In this document: piece after piece, positions 1-6,126 of the stretch
Layout: each line of letters begins with the position of its first letter
How positions within the stretch are numbered: the first letter of the stretch is position 1
NCBI GenBank assembly: GCA_029936705.1
Contig: JAPYSD010000086.1
Span: 1-9,756 of the forward strand
Reading direction: 5' to 3'
Length of the DNA: 9,756 nucleotides
DNA from: Croceicoccus sp.
Lineage (GTDB): Bacteria > Pseudomonadota > Alphaproteobacteria > Sphingomonadales > Sphingomonadaceae
Position numbers and translations under genes: made by a program
Notes under the pieces: generated by a model
Told to the model about the DNA's origin: nothing
The model's database searches: none
Seen by the model: only the letters and a program-made list of their open reading frames with translations

Positions 1-461
1 ATCCTGCGCGGCTGCGCGTGCCGCTGCTGCTGGCGGGCCCGGATGCCGATGCGGCGGCCGATGCGCTGGCCGCTGCCGGTTTTGCCAATATTCGCGTGGT
101 GGGCGATCAGGTGGGCCGCGCCTCCGCGATCAAGATGATCCGCTCCGTCATGGTCAAGGGGGTCGAGGCGCTGACCGCCGAGATGATGATCGCCGCCGAG
201 GCTGCGGGCGTGACCGACGAGGTGCTCGCCTCGCTCGACGCAAGCGACAAGTCGGACCCGTGGGCCATTCGCGCGGCCTATAATGTCGAGCGGATGACCA
301 CGCATGGGCTGCGCCGCGCCGCCGAAATGGCGGAAAGTGCGCGCACATTGGACGAACTGGGCGTGGAACCGCTGATGACGGCCGGAACGATCCGCCGCCA
401 GCGCCAGATGGCGGGCCATGCCGAAGACTGGCGCAAGTTGAGGAAGGGAGAGGCCGAGTGA
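1..461 (+). CDS. NAD(P)-dependent 6-phosphogluconate dehydrogenase-like oxidoreductase, DUF1932-type C-terminal part (5' truncated by window edge)
   Basis: The frame is open from base 3, with no stop before the edge, so the start lies outside the window; 152 C-terminal residues are visible. They look like the all-helical C-terminal domain of the beta-hydroxyacid dehydrogenase / 6-phosphogluconate dehydrogenase superfamily, of the kind labelled DUF1932. A GDQVGRASAIKMIRSVMVKG-type helix lies at visible residues about 35-54. In this superfamily a lysine in that helix (visible residue about 44) is catalytic. The N-terminal Rossmann fold is not in the window. The TGA stop overlaps the ligJ GTG start by 4 nt, so the gene is probably translationally coupled to the protocatechuate 4,5-cleavage operon. 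A role in aromatic or side-chain acid oxidation is inferred from context only. The family call is fairly secure; the substrate is unknown. Confidence 0.75.
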   Translation, partial: PARLRVPLLLAGPDADAAADALAAAGFANIRVVGDQVGRASAIKMIRSVMVKGVEALTAEMMIAAEAAGVTDEVLASLDASDKSDPWAIRAAYNVERMTTHGLRRAAEMAESARTLDELGVEPLMTAGTIRRQRQMAGHAEDWRKLRKGEAE

Positions 462-1483
462 GCCTGATCATCGATTGCCATGGCCATTACACCGTGCTGC
501 CCAAGGGCCACGACCAGTGGCGCGAGCAGCAGAAGGCCGCCTTCAAGGAAGGCAAGGAGCCGCCGCCCTATCCCGACATCTCGGACGACGAGATCCGCCA
601 GACGATCGAGGACAACCAGCTGCGGCTGATCCAGGAACGCGGCGCGGACCTGACGATCTTTTCGCCGCGCGCGTCGGCCATGGCGCATCACGTCGGCGAC
701 CAGCAGGTGTCCGAGACCTGGGCGCAGCACTGCAACAACCTGATCTACCGCGTGACGAAGCTGTTTCCCGAGACCTTCGTCGGCGTCTGCATGCTGCCGC
801 AGAGCCCCAAGGCGGACCTTGCCGCCAGCGTGCGCGAACTGCGCCGCTGCGTCGAGGAGCTTGGCTTCATCGGCTGCAACCTCAACCCCGATCCGGGCGG
901 CGGGCATTTCGAGCATCCGCCCCTGACCGACGAATACTGGTTCCCGCTGTACGAGGCGATGGAAGAGCTGGACGTTCCCGCCATGATCCACGTGTCGGGC
1001 AGCTGCAATCCCGCGATGCATGCCACCGGCGGGTTCTACCTTGCCGCCGATACGATCGCGTTCATGCAGCTGATGGAGGGGGATTTGTTCAGCCGGTTCC
1101 CCGGGCTGCGCTTCATCATTCCGCACGGGGGCGGGGCGGTGCCCTATCACTGGGGCCGCTACCGCGGGCTGGCCGACATGCTGAAAAAGCCCAGCCTCGA
1201 CGATTACATCATGAACAACGTGTTCTTCGACACCTGCGTCTATCACCAGCCGGGCGTGGACCTGCTGGCCGACGTGATCGATAACAAGAACATCCTGTTC
1301 GGCAGCGAGATGGTGGGCGCGGTGCGCGGCATCGATCCGCAGACCGGTCACTATTTCGACGACACCAAGCGTTACGTCGACGCGCTGGACATTTCCGAAA
1401 AGGAACGCGCCGCCATTTTCGAAGGCAATGCGCGCAAGGTGTTCCCGCGGCTCGACGCCATCCTGAAGGAGCGCGGACTATGA
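458..1483 (+). CDS. ligJ: 4-oxalomesaconate hydratase LigJ (amidohydrolase-2 family)
   Basis: The 341-residue protein matches the length and sequence pattern of LigJ from Sphingobium SYK-6. LigJ hydrates a 4-oxalomesaconate-type intermediate to 4-carboxy-4-hydroxy-2-oxoadipate in the cytoplasmic protocatechuate 4,5-cleavage pathway. It has the amidohydrolase/ACMSD-like fold: the DCHGH motif puts His8 and His10 on the first strand, His178 sits in MIHVSG, His223 in IPHGG and Glu284 in FGSE. His8, His10, His178 and Glu284 correspond to the zinc ligands I recall for LigJ. The GTG start overlaps the upstream stop (GTGA), and a purine-rich ribosome site (AGGAAGGGAG, 441-450) lies just before it. 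The 3' end overlaps ligA by 4 nt. ACMSD-like decarboxylases are the main alternative, but the ligABC neighbourhood makes hydratase far more likely. Confidence 0.93.
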   Translation: MSLIIDCHGHYTVLPKGHDQWREQQKAAFKEGKEPPPYPDISDDEIRQTIEDNQLRLIQERGADLTIFSPRASAMAHHVGDQQVSETWAQHCNNLIYRVTKLFPETFVGVCMLPQSPKADLAASVRELRRCVEELGFIGCNLNPDPGGGHFEHPPLTDEYWFPLYEAMEELDVPAMIHVSGSCNPAMHATGGFYLAADTIAFMQLMEGDLFSRFPGLRFIIPHGGGAVPYHWGRYRGLADMLKKPSLDDYIMNNVFFDTCVYHQPGVDLLADVIDNKNILFGSEMVGAVRGIDPQTGHYFDDTKRYVDALDISEKERAAIFEGNARKVFPRLDAILKERGL

Positions 1484-1881
1484 GAGACATCCACCAGTAC
1501 CTGGCCGAGTTCGACGACATACCCGGCACGCGGGTCTATACCGCCAACCGCGCGCGGCAGGGCTATCAGCTGAACCAGTTCGCGATGAGCCTGATGAAGG
1601 ACGAGAACCGCCAGCGCTTTCGCGCCGACGAAAAGGCCTATCTGGACGAGTGGGCGATCAGCGACGAGCAGAAGCAGGCCGTGCTGGACCGCGACTACAA
1701 CCGGCTGCTGGACCTGGGCGGCAACATCTATTTCCTCGCCAAGGTGTTCTCCACCGACGGGCTTTCCTTTGTCCAGGCGGTGTCGACCATGACGGGCATG
1801 AGCGTCGAGGATTACCAGGCGATGATGAACGCCGGCGGGCGGTCGCCCGAGGGACAACGCTCGATCAAGGATAAGAACTGA
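1480..1881 (+). CDS. ligA: Protocatechuate 4,5-dioxygenase alpha subunit LigA
   Basis: This is the small 133-residue subunit of the extradiol (type II) protocatechuate 4,5-dioxygenase. It has the family's characteristic segments LAEFDDIPGTRV (about residues 6-17), LNQFAMSLMK (about 28-37), AYLDEWAIS (about 52-60), GGNIYFLAKVFSTDG and the C-terminal GGRSPEG. The alpha subunit carries no iron; it helps form the active-site cleft of LigB in an alpha2beta2 enzyme. The ATG overlaps the ligJ stop (ATGA) and its TGA overlaps the ligB ATG by 1 nt, so the two subunits are probably made in equal amounts by coupled translation. It is slightly shorter at the N-terminus than my recollection of the SYK-6 protein (139 residues). 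Confidence 0.95.
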   Translation: MRDIHQYLAEFDDIPGTRVYTANRARQGYQLNQFAMSLMKDENRQRFRADEKAYLDEWAISDEQKQAVLDRDYNRLLDLGGNIYFLAKVFSTDGLSFVQAVSTMTGMSVEDYQAMMNAGGRSPEGQRSIKDKN

Positions 1882-2786
1882 TGGCACGCATCACCCACGG
1901 CATCGGCTGCAGCCATATCCCCGTGCTGGGATATGCCTTCGACCAGGGCAAGGACGGCGAGGATTACTTCAAGCCCGCCTTTGACGGGTTCGAATGGACC
2001 CGCAACTTCATGAAGGAGGAAAAGCCCGACGTGGTCGTGCTGGTCTACAACGACCATGCCTCGGCCTTCGACATGAAGATCATCCCGACCTTTGCCATCG
2101 GCTGCGGCGAAACCTATCAGCCCGCCGACGAGGGGTTCGGCGCACGTCCGGTGCCGCCGGTGCCGGGGCATCCGGACCTGGCCTGGCACATCGCGCAGTC
2201 GCTGATCCTGGACGAATTCGACATGACCATCATCAACGAGATGGAAGTCGACCACGGCCTGACCGTGCCGCTGTCGATGATGTACGGCCATGTCGACGAA
2301 TGGCCGGTGAAGGTCATTCCGCTGGCGGTCAATGTCGTCACCTATCCCCCGCCGTCGGGCAATCGCTGCTGGGCGCTGGGCGAGGCGATCGCCCGCGCGG
2401 TCGAGAGTTTCGACGAGGACCTGAAGGTCCAGGTCTGGGGCACCGGCGGCCTCAGCCACCAGTTGCAGGGCCCGCGTGCGGGGCTGATCAACCGGGAATG
2501 GGACAATCGTTTCCTCGACCGGCTGACCGGCGACACGCAGGAACTGCGCGACGTTCCCCACATCGAATATCTGCGCGAAACCGGCAGCGAGGGGATCGAA
2601 ATGGTCATGTGGCTGATCATGCGCGGGGCGCTTGGCAAGAGCACCAAGGCGCTGCACCGCCACTATCACGTGCCGGTCAGCAATACCGCGCTGGGCCACA
2701 TCGTGCTGGAGCCGGTCGACGGCAGCGTGCCCCCCAGTCCGACGCTGGAGGGAAACAATGCGGCGGCCCAAGCGCTGATAGACTGA
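1881..2786 (+). CDS. ligB: Protocatechuate 4,5-dioxygenase beta (catalytic) subunit LigB
   Basis: This 301-residue protein is the Fe(II)-binding catalytic subunit that opens protocatechuate to 4-carboxy-2-hydroxymuconate-6-semialdehyde. The expected active-site residues are present: iron ligands His12 (GCSHIP), His59 (YNDHASAF) and Glu240 (SEGIEMVMW), the base His193 (GGLSHQLQGPRAG), His125 (EVDHG) and Ser267 (VSNTALG). Numbers run two below the SYK-6 crystal numbering after a 2-residue deletion near residue 45. The ATG overlaps the ligA TGA (TGATG) with no strong ribosome site of its own, which fits translation re-initiation. The enzyme acts in the cytosol as a heterotetramer with LigA. The C-terminus (after about residue 280) is less conserved. 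I see no sign of damage. Confidence 0.96.
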   Translation: MARITHGIGCSHIPVLGYAFDQGKDGEDYFKPAFDGFEWTRNFMKEEKPDVVVLVYNDHASAFDMKIIPTFAIGCGETYQPADEGFGARPVPPVPGHPDLAWHIAQSLILDEFDMTIINEMEVDHGLTVPLSMMYGHVDEWPVKVIPLAVNVVTYPPPSGNRCWALGEAIARAVESFDEDLKVQVWGTGGLSHQLQGPRAGLINREWDNRFLDRLTGDTQELRDVPHIEYLRETGSEGIEMVMWLIMRGALGKSTKALHRHYHVPVSNTALGHIVLEPVDGSVPPSPTLEGNNAAAQALID

Positions 2787-2838
2787 ACGCGCATATCGCG
2801 CAGACAATCACATCCAGGCACATTCAGGAGGACAACCC

Positions 2839-3798
2839 ATGAAAATCGCACTGGTCGGTGCCGGCGCCTTTGGCGAAAAGCACCTCGACGGGCTGAAGAA
2901 CATCGACGGCGTCGAAATCGCCTCGGTAATTTCGCGCCGTGCGGAACAGGCGGCGGAAGTCGCAAAGAAATATGGCGCCCCCCATTCGGGCACCGAACTG
3001 TCGGAGGCGCTGGCGCTGCCCGATCTGGACGCGGTGATCCTGTGCACGCCCACGCAGATGCACGCCGAGCAGGCGATCGCCTGCATGGACGCGGGCAAGC
3101 ACGTGCAGGTGGAAATCCCGCTGGCCGACAGCTGGGAAGACGCGCAGGCGGTGGAGGCGAAGGCCAAGGAGACCGGCCTGGTCTGCATGGTCGGTCATAC
3201 CCGCCGCTTCAATCCGTCGCACCAGTGGGTGAAGAACCGCATCGACGCGGGCGAGTTCAATATCCAGGCGATGGATATCGAGACCTTCTTCTTCCGCCGC
3301 AAGAACATGAACGCCAAGGGTGAGCCGCGCAGCTGGACCGATCACCTGCTGTGGCACCACTCGGCACACTCGATCGACATCTTTCAGTACATGACCGGCG
3401 CCAAGGTCGTGGCGGCCAACGCGCTGCAGGGCCCGAAGAACACCGAGCTGGGCATCGCGATGGACATGTCGATCCAGATGAAGACCGACAAGGGCCAGAT
3501 CCTCACCCTGGCGCTGTCGTTCAACAATGACGGGCCGCTCGGCACGTTCTTCCGCTACATCGGCGACACCGGCACCTATATCGCGCGCTACGACGATTTG
3601 GTGACGGGGCGCGAGGAGCCGATCGACGTGTCGCAGGTCGACGTGTCGATGAACGGCATCGAGCTGCAGGACCGCGAATTCGTCGCCGCCATCACCGAGG
3701 GGCGGCAGCCCAACAGCTCGGTTTCCGACGTGCTGGATTGCTACCGCGTGATCGGGGAACTGGCGCAAAGCCTGGAAGCGCAGGACGGGTGGTCCTGA
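2839..3798 (+). CDS. ligC: 4-carboxy-2-hydroxymuconate-6-semialdehyde dehydrogenase LigC
   Basis: This 319-residue Gfo/Idh/MocA-type dehydrogenase oxidises the hemiacetal form of the LigAB product to 2-pyrone-4,6-dicarboxylate with NAD(P). The N-terminal Rossmann motif GAGAFGEKH (residues 7-15) binds the cofactor. The segments CTPTQMHAEQA (69-79), EIPLADS (92-98), GHTRRFNPSHQ (119-129), DHLLWHHSAHSID (168-180) and SFNNDGPLGTFFRYIGD (227-243) match LigC as I recall it. The lysine of the usual EKP motif is isoleucine (EIP), which is also the LigC pattern. A 52-nt gap separates it from ligB, and it has the strongest ribosome site in the operon, AGGAGG at 2826-2831, 7 nt before the ATG. It is therefore probably initiated independently on the same transcript. 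Confidence 0.95.
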   Translation: MKIALVGAGAFGEKHLDGLKNIDGVEIASVISRRAEQAAEVAKKYGAPHSGTELSEALALPDLDAVILCTPTQMHAEQAIACMDAGKHVQVEIPLADSWEDAQAVEAKAKETGLVCMVGHTRRFNPSHQWVKNRIDAGEFNIQAMDIETFFFRRKNMNAKGEPRSWTDHLLWHHSAHSIDIFQYMTGAKVVAANALQGPKNTELGIAMDMSIQMKTDKGQILTLALSFNNDGPLGTFFRYIGDTGTYIARYDDLVTGREEPIDVSQVDVSMNGIELQDREFVAAITEGRQPNSSVSDVLDCYRVIGELAQSLEAQDGWS

Positions 3799-4781
3799 TG
3801 CGGCGGACGCTTGCCGACCGCAAGGTGAACGCCATCGGGCTGGGCTGCATGAACGTGGCCTGGGCCTATGGCACTCCGCCCGCGCGCGGGGACGCGGTGC
3901 GCCTGTTTCGCGAAGCGCTCGACATGGGATACGACCATTTCGACACCGCCAACATCTATGGCAAGGGCGTGTCCGAGGAGATCTTGGGCGAGGCGATCAT
4001 GGACCGGCGGGACGAGTTCCTGCTGGCCAGCAAGACGGGCATCATCGTCGATGGCGCGCGCCGCGGTATTGATTGCAGCCCCGAGGCGATGACCCAGTCG
4101 ATCGAGGACAGCCTGAAGCGGCTGCGGACCGATCACATCGACCTGTTTTACATGCACCGCTTCGACCCCAAGGTGCCGATCGCGGACAGCGTCGGCGCGC
4201 TGGCCGAGGCGATCGCGGCGGGCAAGATCGGCGCCTATGGCGTGTCCGAGTGGAGCAGCGATCACATCCGCGAGGCGCATAAAGCCTATCCGATGGCTGC
4301 GGTGCAGACCGAGTACTCGCCGTGGACCCGCAATGTCGAGCTGGGCGTGCTGGAAACTACGCGCGAGCTGGGTATCGCGCTGGTCGCGTTCTCACCCGTG
4401 GCGCGCGGCGCGCTGGCAGGCGCGCTGGGCGATCCGCTGGTGCTTGAGGACAAGGATCTGCGCGGCGGCCACCCGCGTTTCAGCGACGAGAACTGGCCGC
4501 GCAACATGGAGCTGATCCGCCAGTTCAACGCGCTGGCGGCAGAAGCGGGCATCACGCCCGCGCAGCTGTCGCTAGCCTGGGTGCTGTCGCGCGGCGATCA
4601 TCTGCATGCGATTCCGGGCACCACCAGCGCCGAGCACATGGTGGATAACCTCGCCGCGGCCAAGGTATCGGTCAGTGCCGAGGTGCTGGAGAAGGCCGGA
4701 CAGATCGTGAACCAGCAGACCGTATCGGGCCACCGCTATCCCGAGGTGATGCGCGACACCATCGATACCGCGGACTTCTGA
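3798..4781 (+). CDS. Aldo/keto reductase, coupled to ligC
   Basis: This 327-residue protein is a (beta/alpha)8 NADPH-dependent aldo/keto reductase. The catalytic tetrad is intact: Asp49 and Tyr54 (DTANIYG), Lys79 (LLASK) and His120 (DLFYMHR). GVSEWS (near 148-153) and the C-terminal AIPGTTSAEHMVDNLAA cofactor-phosphate region are also typical. I chose the ATG at 3798, which overlaps the ligC stop (TGATG), over the in-frame start 60 nt upstream, because protein similarity begins at MRRTLADRKVNAIGLG. It is the last gene before the hairpin at 4788. Its substrate cannot be read from sequence. Context suggests an aldehyde or ketone intermediate or by-product of lignin-derived aromatic breakdown (inference). 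It belongs with the broad Tas/YdhF-like branch rather than the eukaryotic aldose reductases. Confidence 0.88.
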   Translation: MRRTLADRKVNAIGLGCMNVAWAYGTPPARGDAVRLFREALDMGYDHFDTANIYGKGVSEEILGEAIMDRRDEFLLASKTGIIVDGARRGIDCSPEAMTQSIEDSLKRLRTDHIDLFYMHRFDPKVPIADSVGALAEAIAAGKIGAYGVSEWSSDHIREAHKAYPMAAVQTEYSPWTRNVELGVLETTRELGIALVAFSPVARGALAGALGDPLVLEDKDLRGGHPRFSDENWPRNMELIRQFNALAAEAGITPAQLSLAWVLSRGDHLHAIPGTTSAEHMVDNLAAAKVSVSAEVLEKAGQIVNQQTVSGHRYPEVMRDTIDTADF

Positions 4782-4787
4782 GCGAAG

Positions 4788-4830
4788 CCGCCGCCGCGAT
4801 CGCCCCTGTTGCGGGGTATCGCGGCGGCGG
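4788..4830. terminator. GC-rich hairpin between convergent lig operon and TetR pseudogene
   Basis: A perfect 13-bp inverted repeat (4788-4800 with 4818-4830) is extended inward by a CCCC/GGGG pair around a 6-nt loop. It starts 6 nt after the aldo/keto reductase stop and ends 15 nt before the stop of the opposing TetR remnant. There is no T-tract on either side, so it is not a classical intrinsic terminator; it may stop both strands as a stable stem or act as an RNA-stabilising 3' end. Confidence 0.6.
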
Positions 4831-4845
4831 GTGCTTGGCCGGGCG

Positions 4846-5573
4846 TCAGTCGTAGATCGGCCGCAGCTCATCGCGGGCGGGATAGGGCCGGGTGGACGCG
4901 GCGCGTCACCCCGAATGCTTCAGATAGGCATAGGCCATTTCGGCCAGCTCGGGCCGCAGCTTGACCCAGAGTCCCGGATCCTCCGCCTCGGGCGTGGCGC
5001 CCAGGCGTAGTTGCCGCGCGACGGCGGCTTAGATCAGGTGAAGCGTCATCTCCGCCTAAATCCGGGCGTTGTCCGACCGGATCTCGTCGCGGTACGACAT
5101 CATCACCTCGGTCGTCTGCGCCAGCGCGCGATAGGCGGTTTCCTTGCCGGGCGCGGACACCAGCGGATCAATCGCCGCGCGCTGCATGATCACCCGCAGC
5201 ATTCCCGCGTGATTGTCCATGAACGCGGTATATTCGTTGATATAAGTCGTCACGAACTCTCTGGTTTTACTGCATTCTTTCGCGACCGAGCGGACCATCG
5301 CAGCCTCTTCCTTGACCTCCGACTGAAGCTCCTGCGCGATCACCGCATAGAGCAGGCGGTCCTTGCTTTCGAACCGCAGATAGATCGAGCCGATCGAGAC
5401 ATTGCCCCGGTCACTCACGTCCTTGGAGCGCGAAATCCTAGCTCCCCGGTTCGAGCATCAGGTCCCGCGTCGCCGTCACCATCCTCTCGAACGAGGCGAG
5501 GCTACGGCCCTGCCGGGGTTTGCCGTTCCCCGCGATCCGCTTTACCGAAAAGACGATCGTGAAGTACTGACAT
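4846..5573 (-). pseudogene. TetR/AcrR-family transcriptional regulator, multiply disrupted
   Basis: Three reading frames joined in order give one TetR-like protein of about 241 residues. The N-terminus (MSVLHDRLFGKADRG, ATG at 5573-5571) needs a +1 shift in the C run at 5528-5531. It continues as GNGKPRQGRSLASFERMVTA, runs through a TAG at 5440-5438, and needs a second +1 shift near 5421-5425. It then enters the helix-turn-helix part (VSDRGNVSIGSIYLRFESKD). The ligand-binding half runs through TAG (5058-5056), TAA (5031-5029) and TGA (4908-4906), all in the same frame, to a natural-looking end RPYPARDELRPIYD at TGA 4848-4846. The 728-bp span equals 242 codons plus 2 nt, exactly what two single-base insertions predict. 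The DNA-binding domain is split, so no functional repressor is expected. The former target is unknown; the neighbouring lig operon is only a guess. The ATG choice is the least certain part. Confidence 0.82.
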
Positions 5574-5574
5574 G

Positions 5575-5603
5575 AAAACGACCTGCCCCCGGCAAGGGGC
5601 AGG
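5575..5603 (-). terminator. Rho-independent terminator of the small-gene unit
   Basis: On the minus strand an 8-bp perfect stem CCTGCCCC/GGGGCAGG (5603-5596 with 5589-5582) with a 6-nt loop is followed by TCGTTTTC. It lies 48 nt past the stop of the 74-aa gene, in the correct orientation to end that unit. It also ends 2 nt before the proposed start of the TetR pseudogene. Confidence 0.72.
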
Positions 5604-5611
5604 CCGTGTCT

Positions 5612-5635
5612 GGTCGATATCGTCGGTATCGAACC
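5612..5635. repeat. Imperfect inverted repeat GGTCGATA-N7-TATCG(A)ACC
   Basis: Eight-base arms (5612-5619 and 5627-5635) pair except for one bulged A. The repeat lies between the 74-aa gene and its terminator, about 40 nt upstream of the TetR pseudogene start. It could be a former TetR operator or a minor RNA stem; nothing in the sequence decides. Confidence 0.3.
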
Positions 5636-5651
5636 GGGTAGGGGATGCGGG

Positions 5652-5876
5652 TCAGGCCCGCACGGACAGCTCCGCCCTTTGCTGGGCGAGGTCGGCCATC
5701 TGCGTCTTGCTCCATGCGCAGGCCGCGGCGGCGCCCAGCCCGTGCTGGAAGACGCTGATCCGCCCGGCGATGGACGAAGCCTTTGCAAGCTTCACCCGCC
5801 GGTCGTCGTCGTTCGCGGCAGCACCTGCGCCGATCAGGGCGCGCTGGTGCGCGGCATATTCACGGTTTAGGTCCAT
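5652..5876 (-). CDS. Hypothetical small protein, 74 aa
   Basis: I chose the ATG at 5876 because a good ribosome site, AGGAGA (5888-5883), lies 6 nt upstream; a longer reading from 5906 lacks this. The 74-residue product starts MDLNREYAAHQRALI and continues with an alanine-rich, charged segment (NDDDRRVKLAKA, about residues 26-37). After IAGRISVFQHGLGAAAA it ends with a QMADLAQQRAELSVRA tail. It has no signal peptide and no clear membrane helix, and is predicted to be mostly helical and cytosolic. The opening MDLNR.Y..HQ resembles small sphingomonad proteins of unknown function that I recall; I assign no role. It is the last gene of the unit after the IF-1-like and 49-aa genes and is followed by a terminator. 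Confidence 0.72.
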   Translation of the reverse strand: MDLNREYAAHQRALIGAGAAANDDDRRVKLAKASSIAGRISVFQHGLGAAAACAWSKTQMADLAQQRAELSVRA

Positions 5877-5933
5877 ATCGCTTCTCCTGCAGGGGCGGGC
5901 ATGCACGCTGCATGCCGCAAGTTGGGTACTGTC

Positions 5934-6083
5934 TCAGTCGACCATCGAGGCGACGAGGCGTCGCAGTTCGAGGACGGGAATGATGCCGGGGGAGGGGTTG
6001 TCGCCCGCTGCCCGGGGCTGTCCCGCCCCAAAGCGGAGCGAGAGCGTGTTGCGCGGCTTGGCGCGCGTATCGATGCAATTCAT
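5934..6083 (-). CDS. Hypothetical small protein, 49 aa
   Basis: This 50-codon ORF starts at ATG 6083-6081 (MNCIDTRAKPRNTLSLRFG) and ends PGIIPVLELRRLVASMVD before TGA at 5936-5934. Its ending, a short hydrophobic strand followed by an amphipathic ELRRLVASMVD helix, looks like real protein rather than antisense noise. The ORF fits between the IF-1-like gene (43 nt upstream) and the 74-aa gene (57 nt downstream) on the same strand. A weak GGAA ribosome site (6095-6092) lies 8 nt before the ATG, partly inside a hairpin. It has no recognisable domain or signal peptide. The function is unknown. It is shorter than many gene finders report, so it may be missing from related annotations. Confidence 0.6.
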   Translation of the reverse strand: MNCIDTRAKPRNTLSLRFGAGQPRAAGDNPSPGIIPVLELRRLVASMVD

Positions 6084-6094
6084 TGTGTGTGTTC

Positions 6095-6113
6095 CGGCGG
6101 ATTCGTTCCGCCG
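6095..6113. other. Hairpin between IF-1-like gene and 49-aa gene
   Basis: A perfect 7-bp stem CGGCGGA/TCCGCCG with a 5-nt loop starts 13 nt past the IF-1-like stop and touches the putative ribosome site of the 49-aa ORF. On the plus strand it is followed by CCTTTTC and would look like an intrinsic terminator, but no plus-strand gene leads into it. On the minus strand there is no T-tract, so it is more likely an mRNA stem affecting stability or downstream translation. Confidence 0.45.
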
Positions 6114-6126
6114 CCTTTTCAGATAT

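Noticed and set aside
278..1351. A 357-codon minus-strand open frame opposite ligJ
   Set aside because: Antisense to LigJ, whose metal ligands are all intact; the antisense product has no domain features.
1812..2807. A 331-codon minus-strand open frame opposite ligB
   Set aside because: Antisense mirror of a well-conserved catalytic subunit; the product is His/Asp/Val-rich, without recognisable motifs.
2824..3768. A 314-codon minus-strand open frame opposite ligC
   Set aside because: Same shadow pattern; ligC on the plus strand has intact Rossmann and family motifs and a strong ribosome site.
3738..3797. Upstream in-frame start extending the aldo/keto reductase by 20 residues
   Set aside because: The extension overlaps the ligC coding region and shows no family similarity; the TGATG-coupled ATG at 3798 fits the family N-terminus.
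5011..5562. A 183-codon plus-strand frame opposite the TetR remnant
   Set aside because: The minus strand carries recognisable helix-turn-helix sequence, and the plus-strand product looks like an Arg/His-rich shadow.
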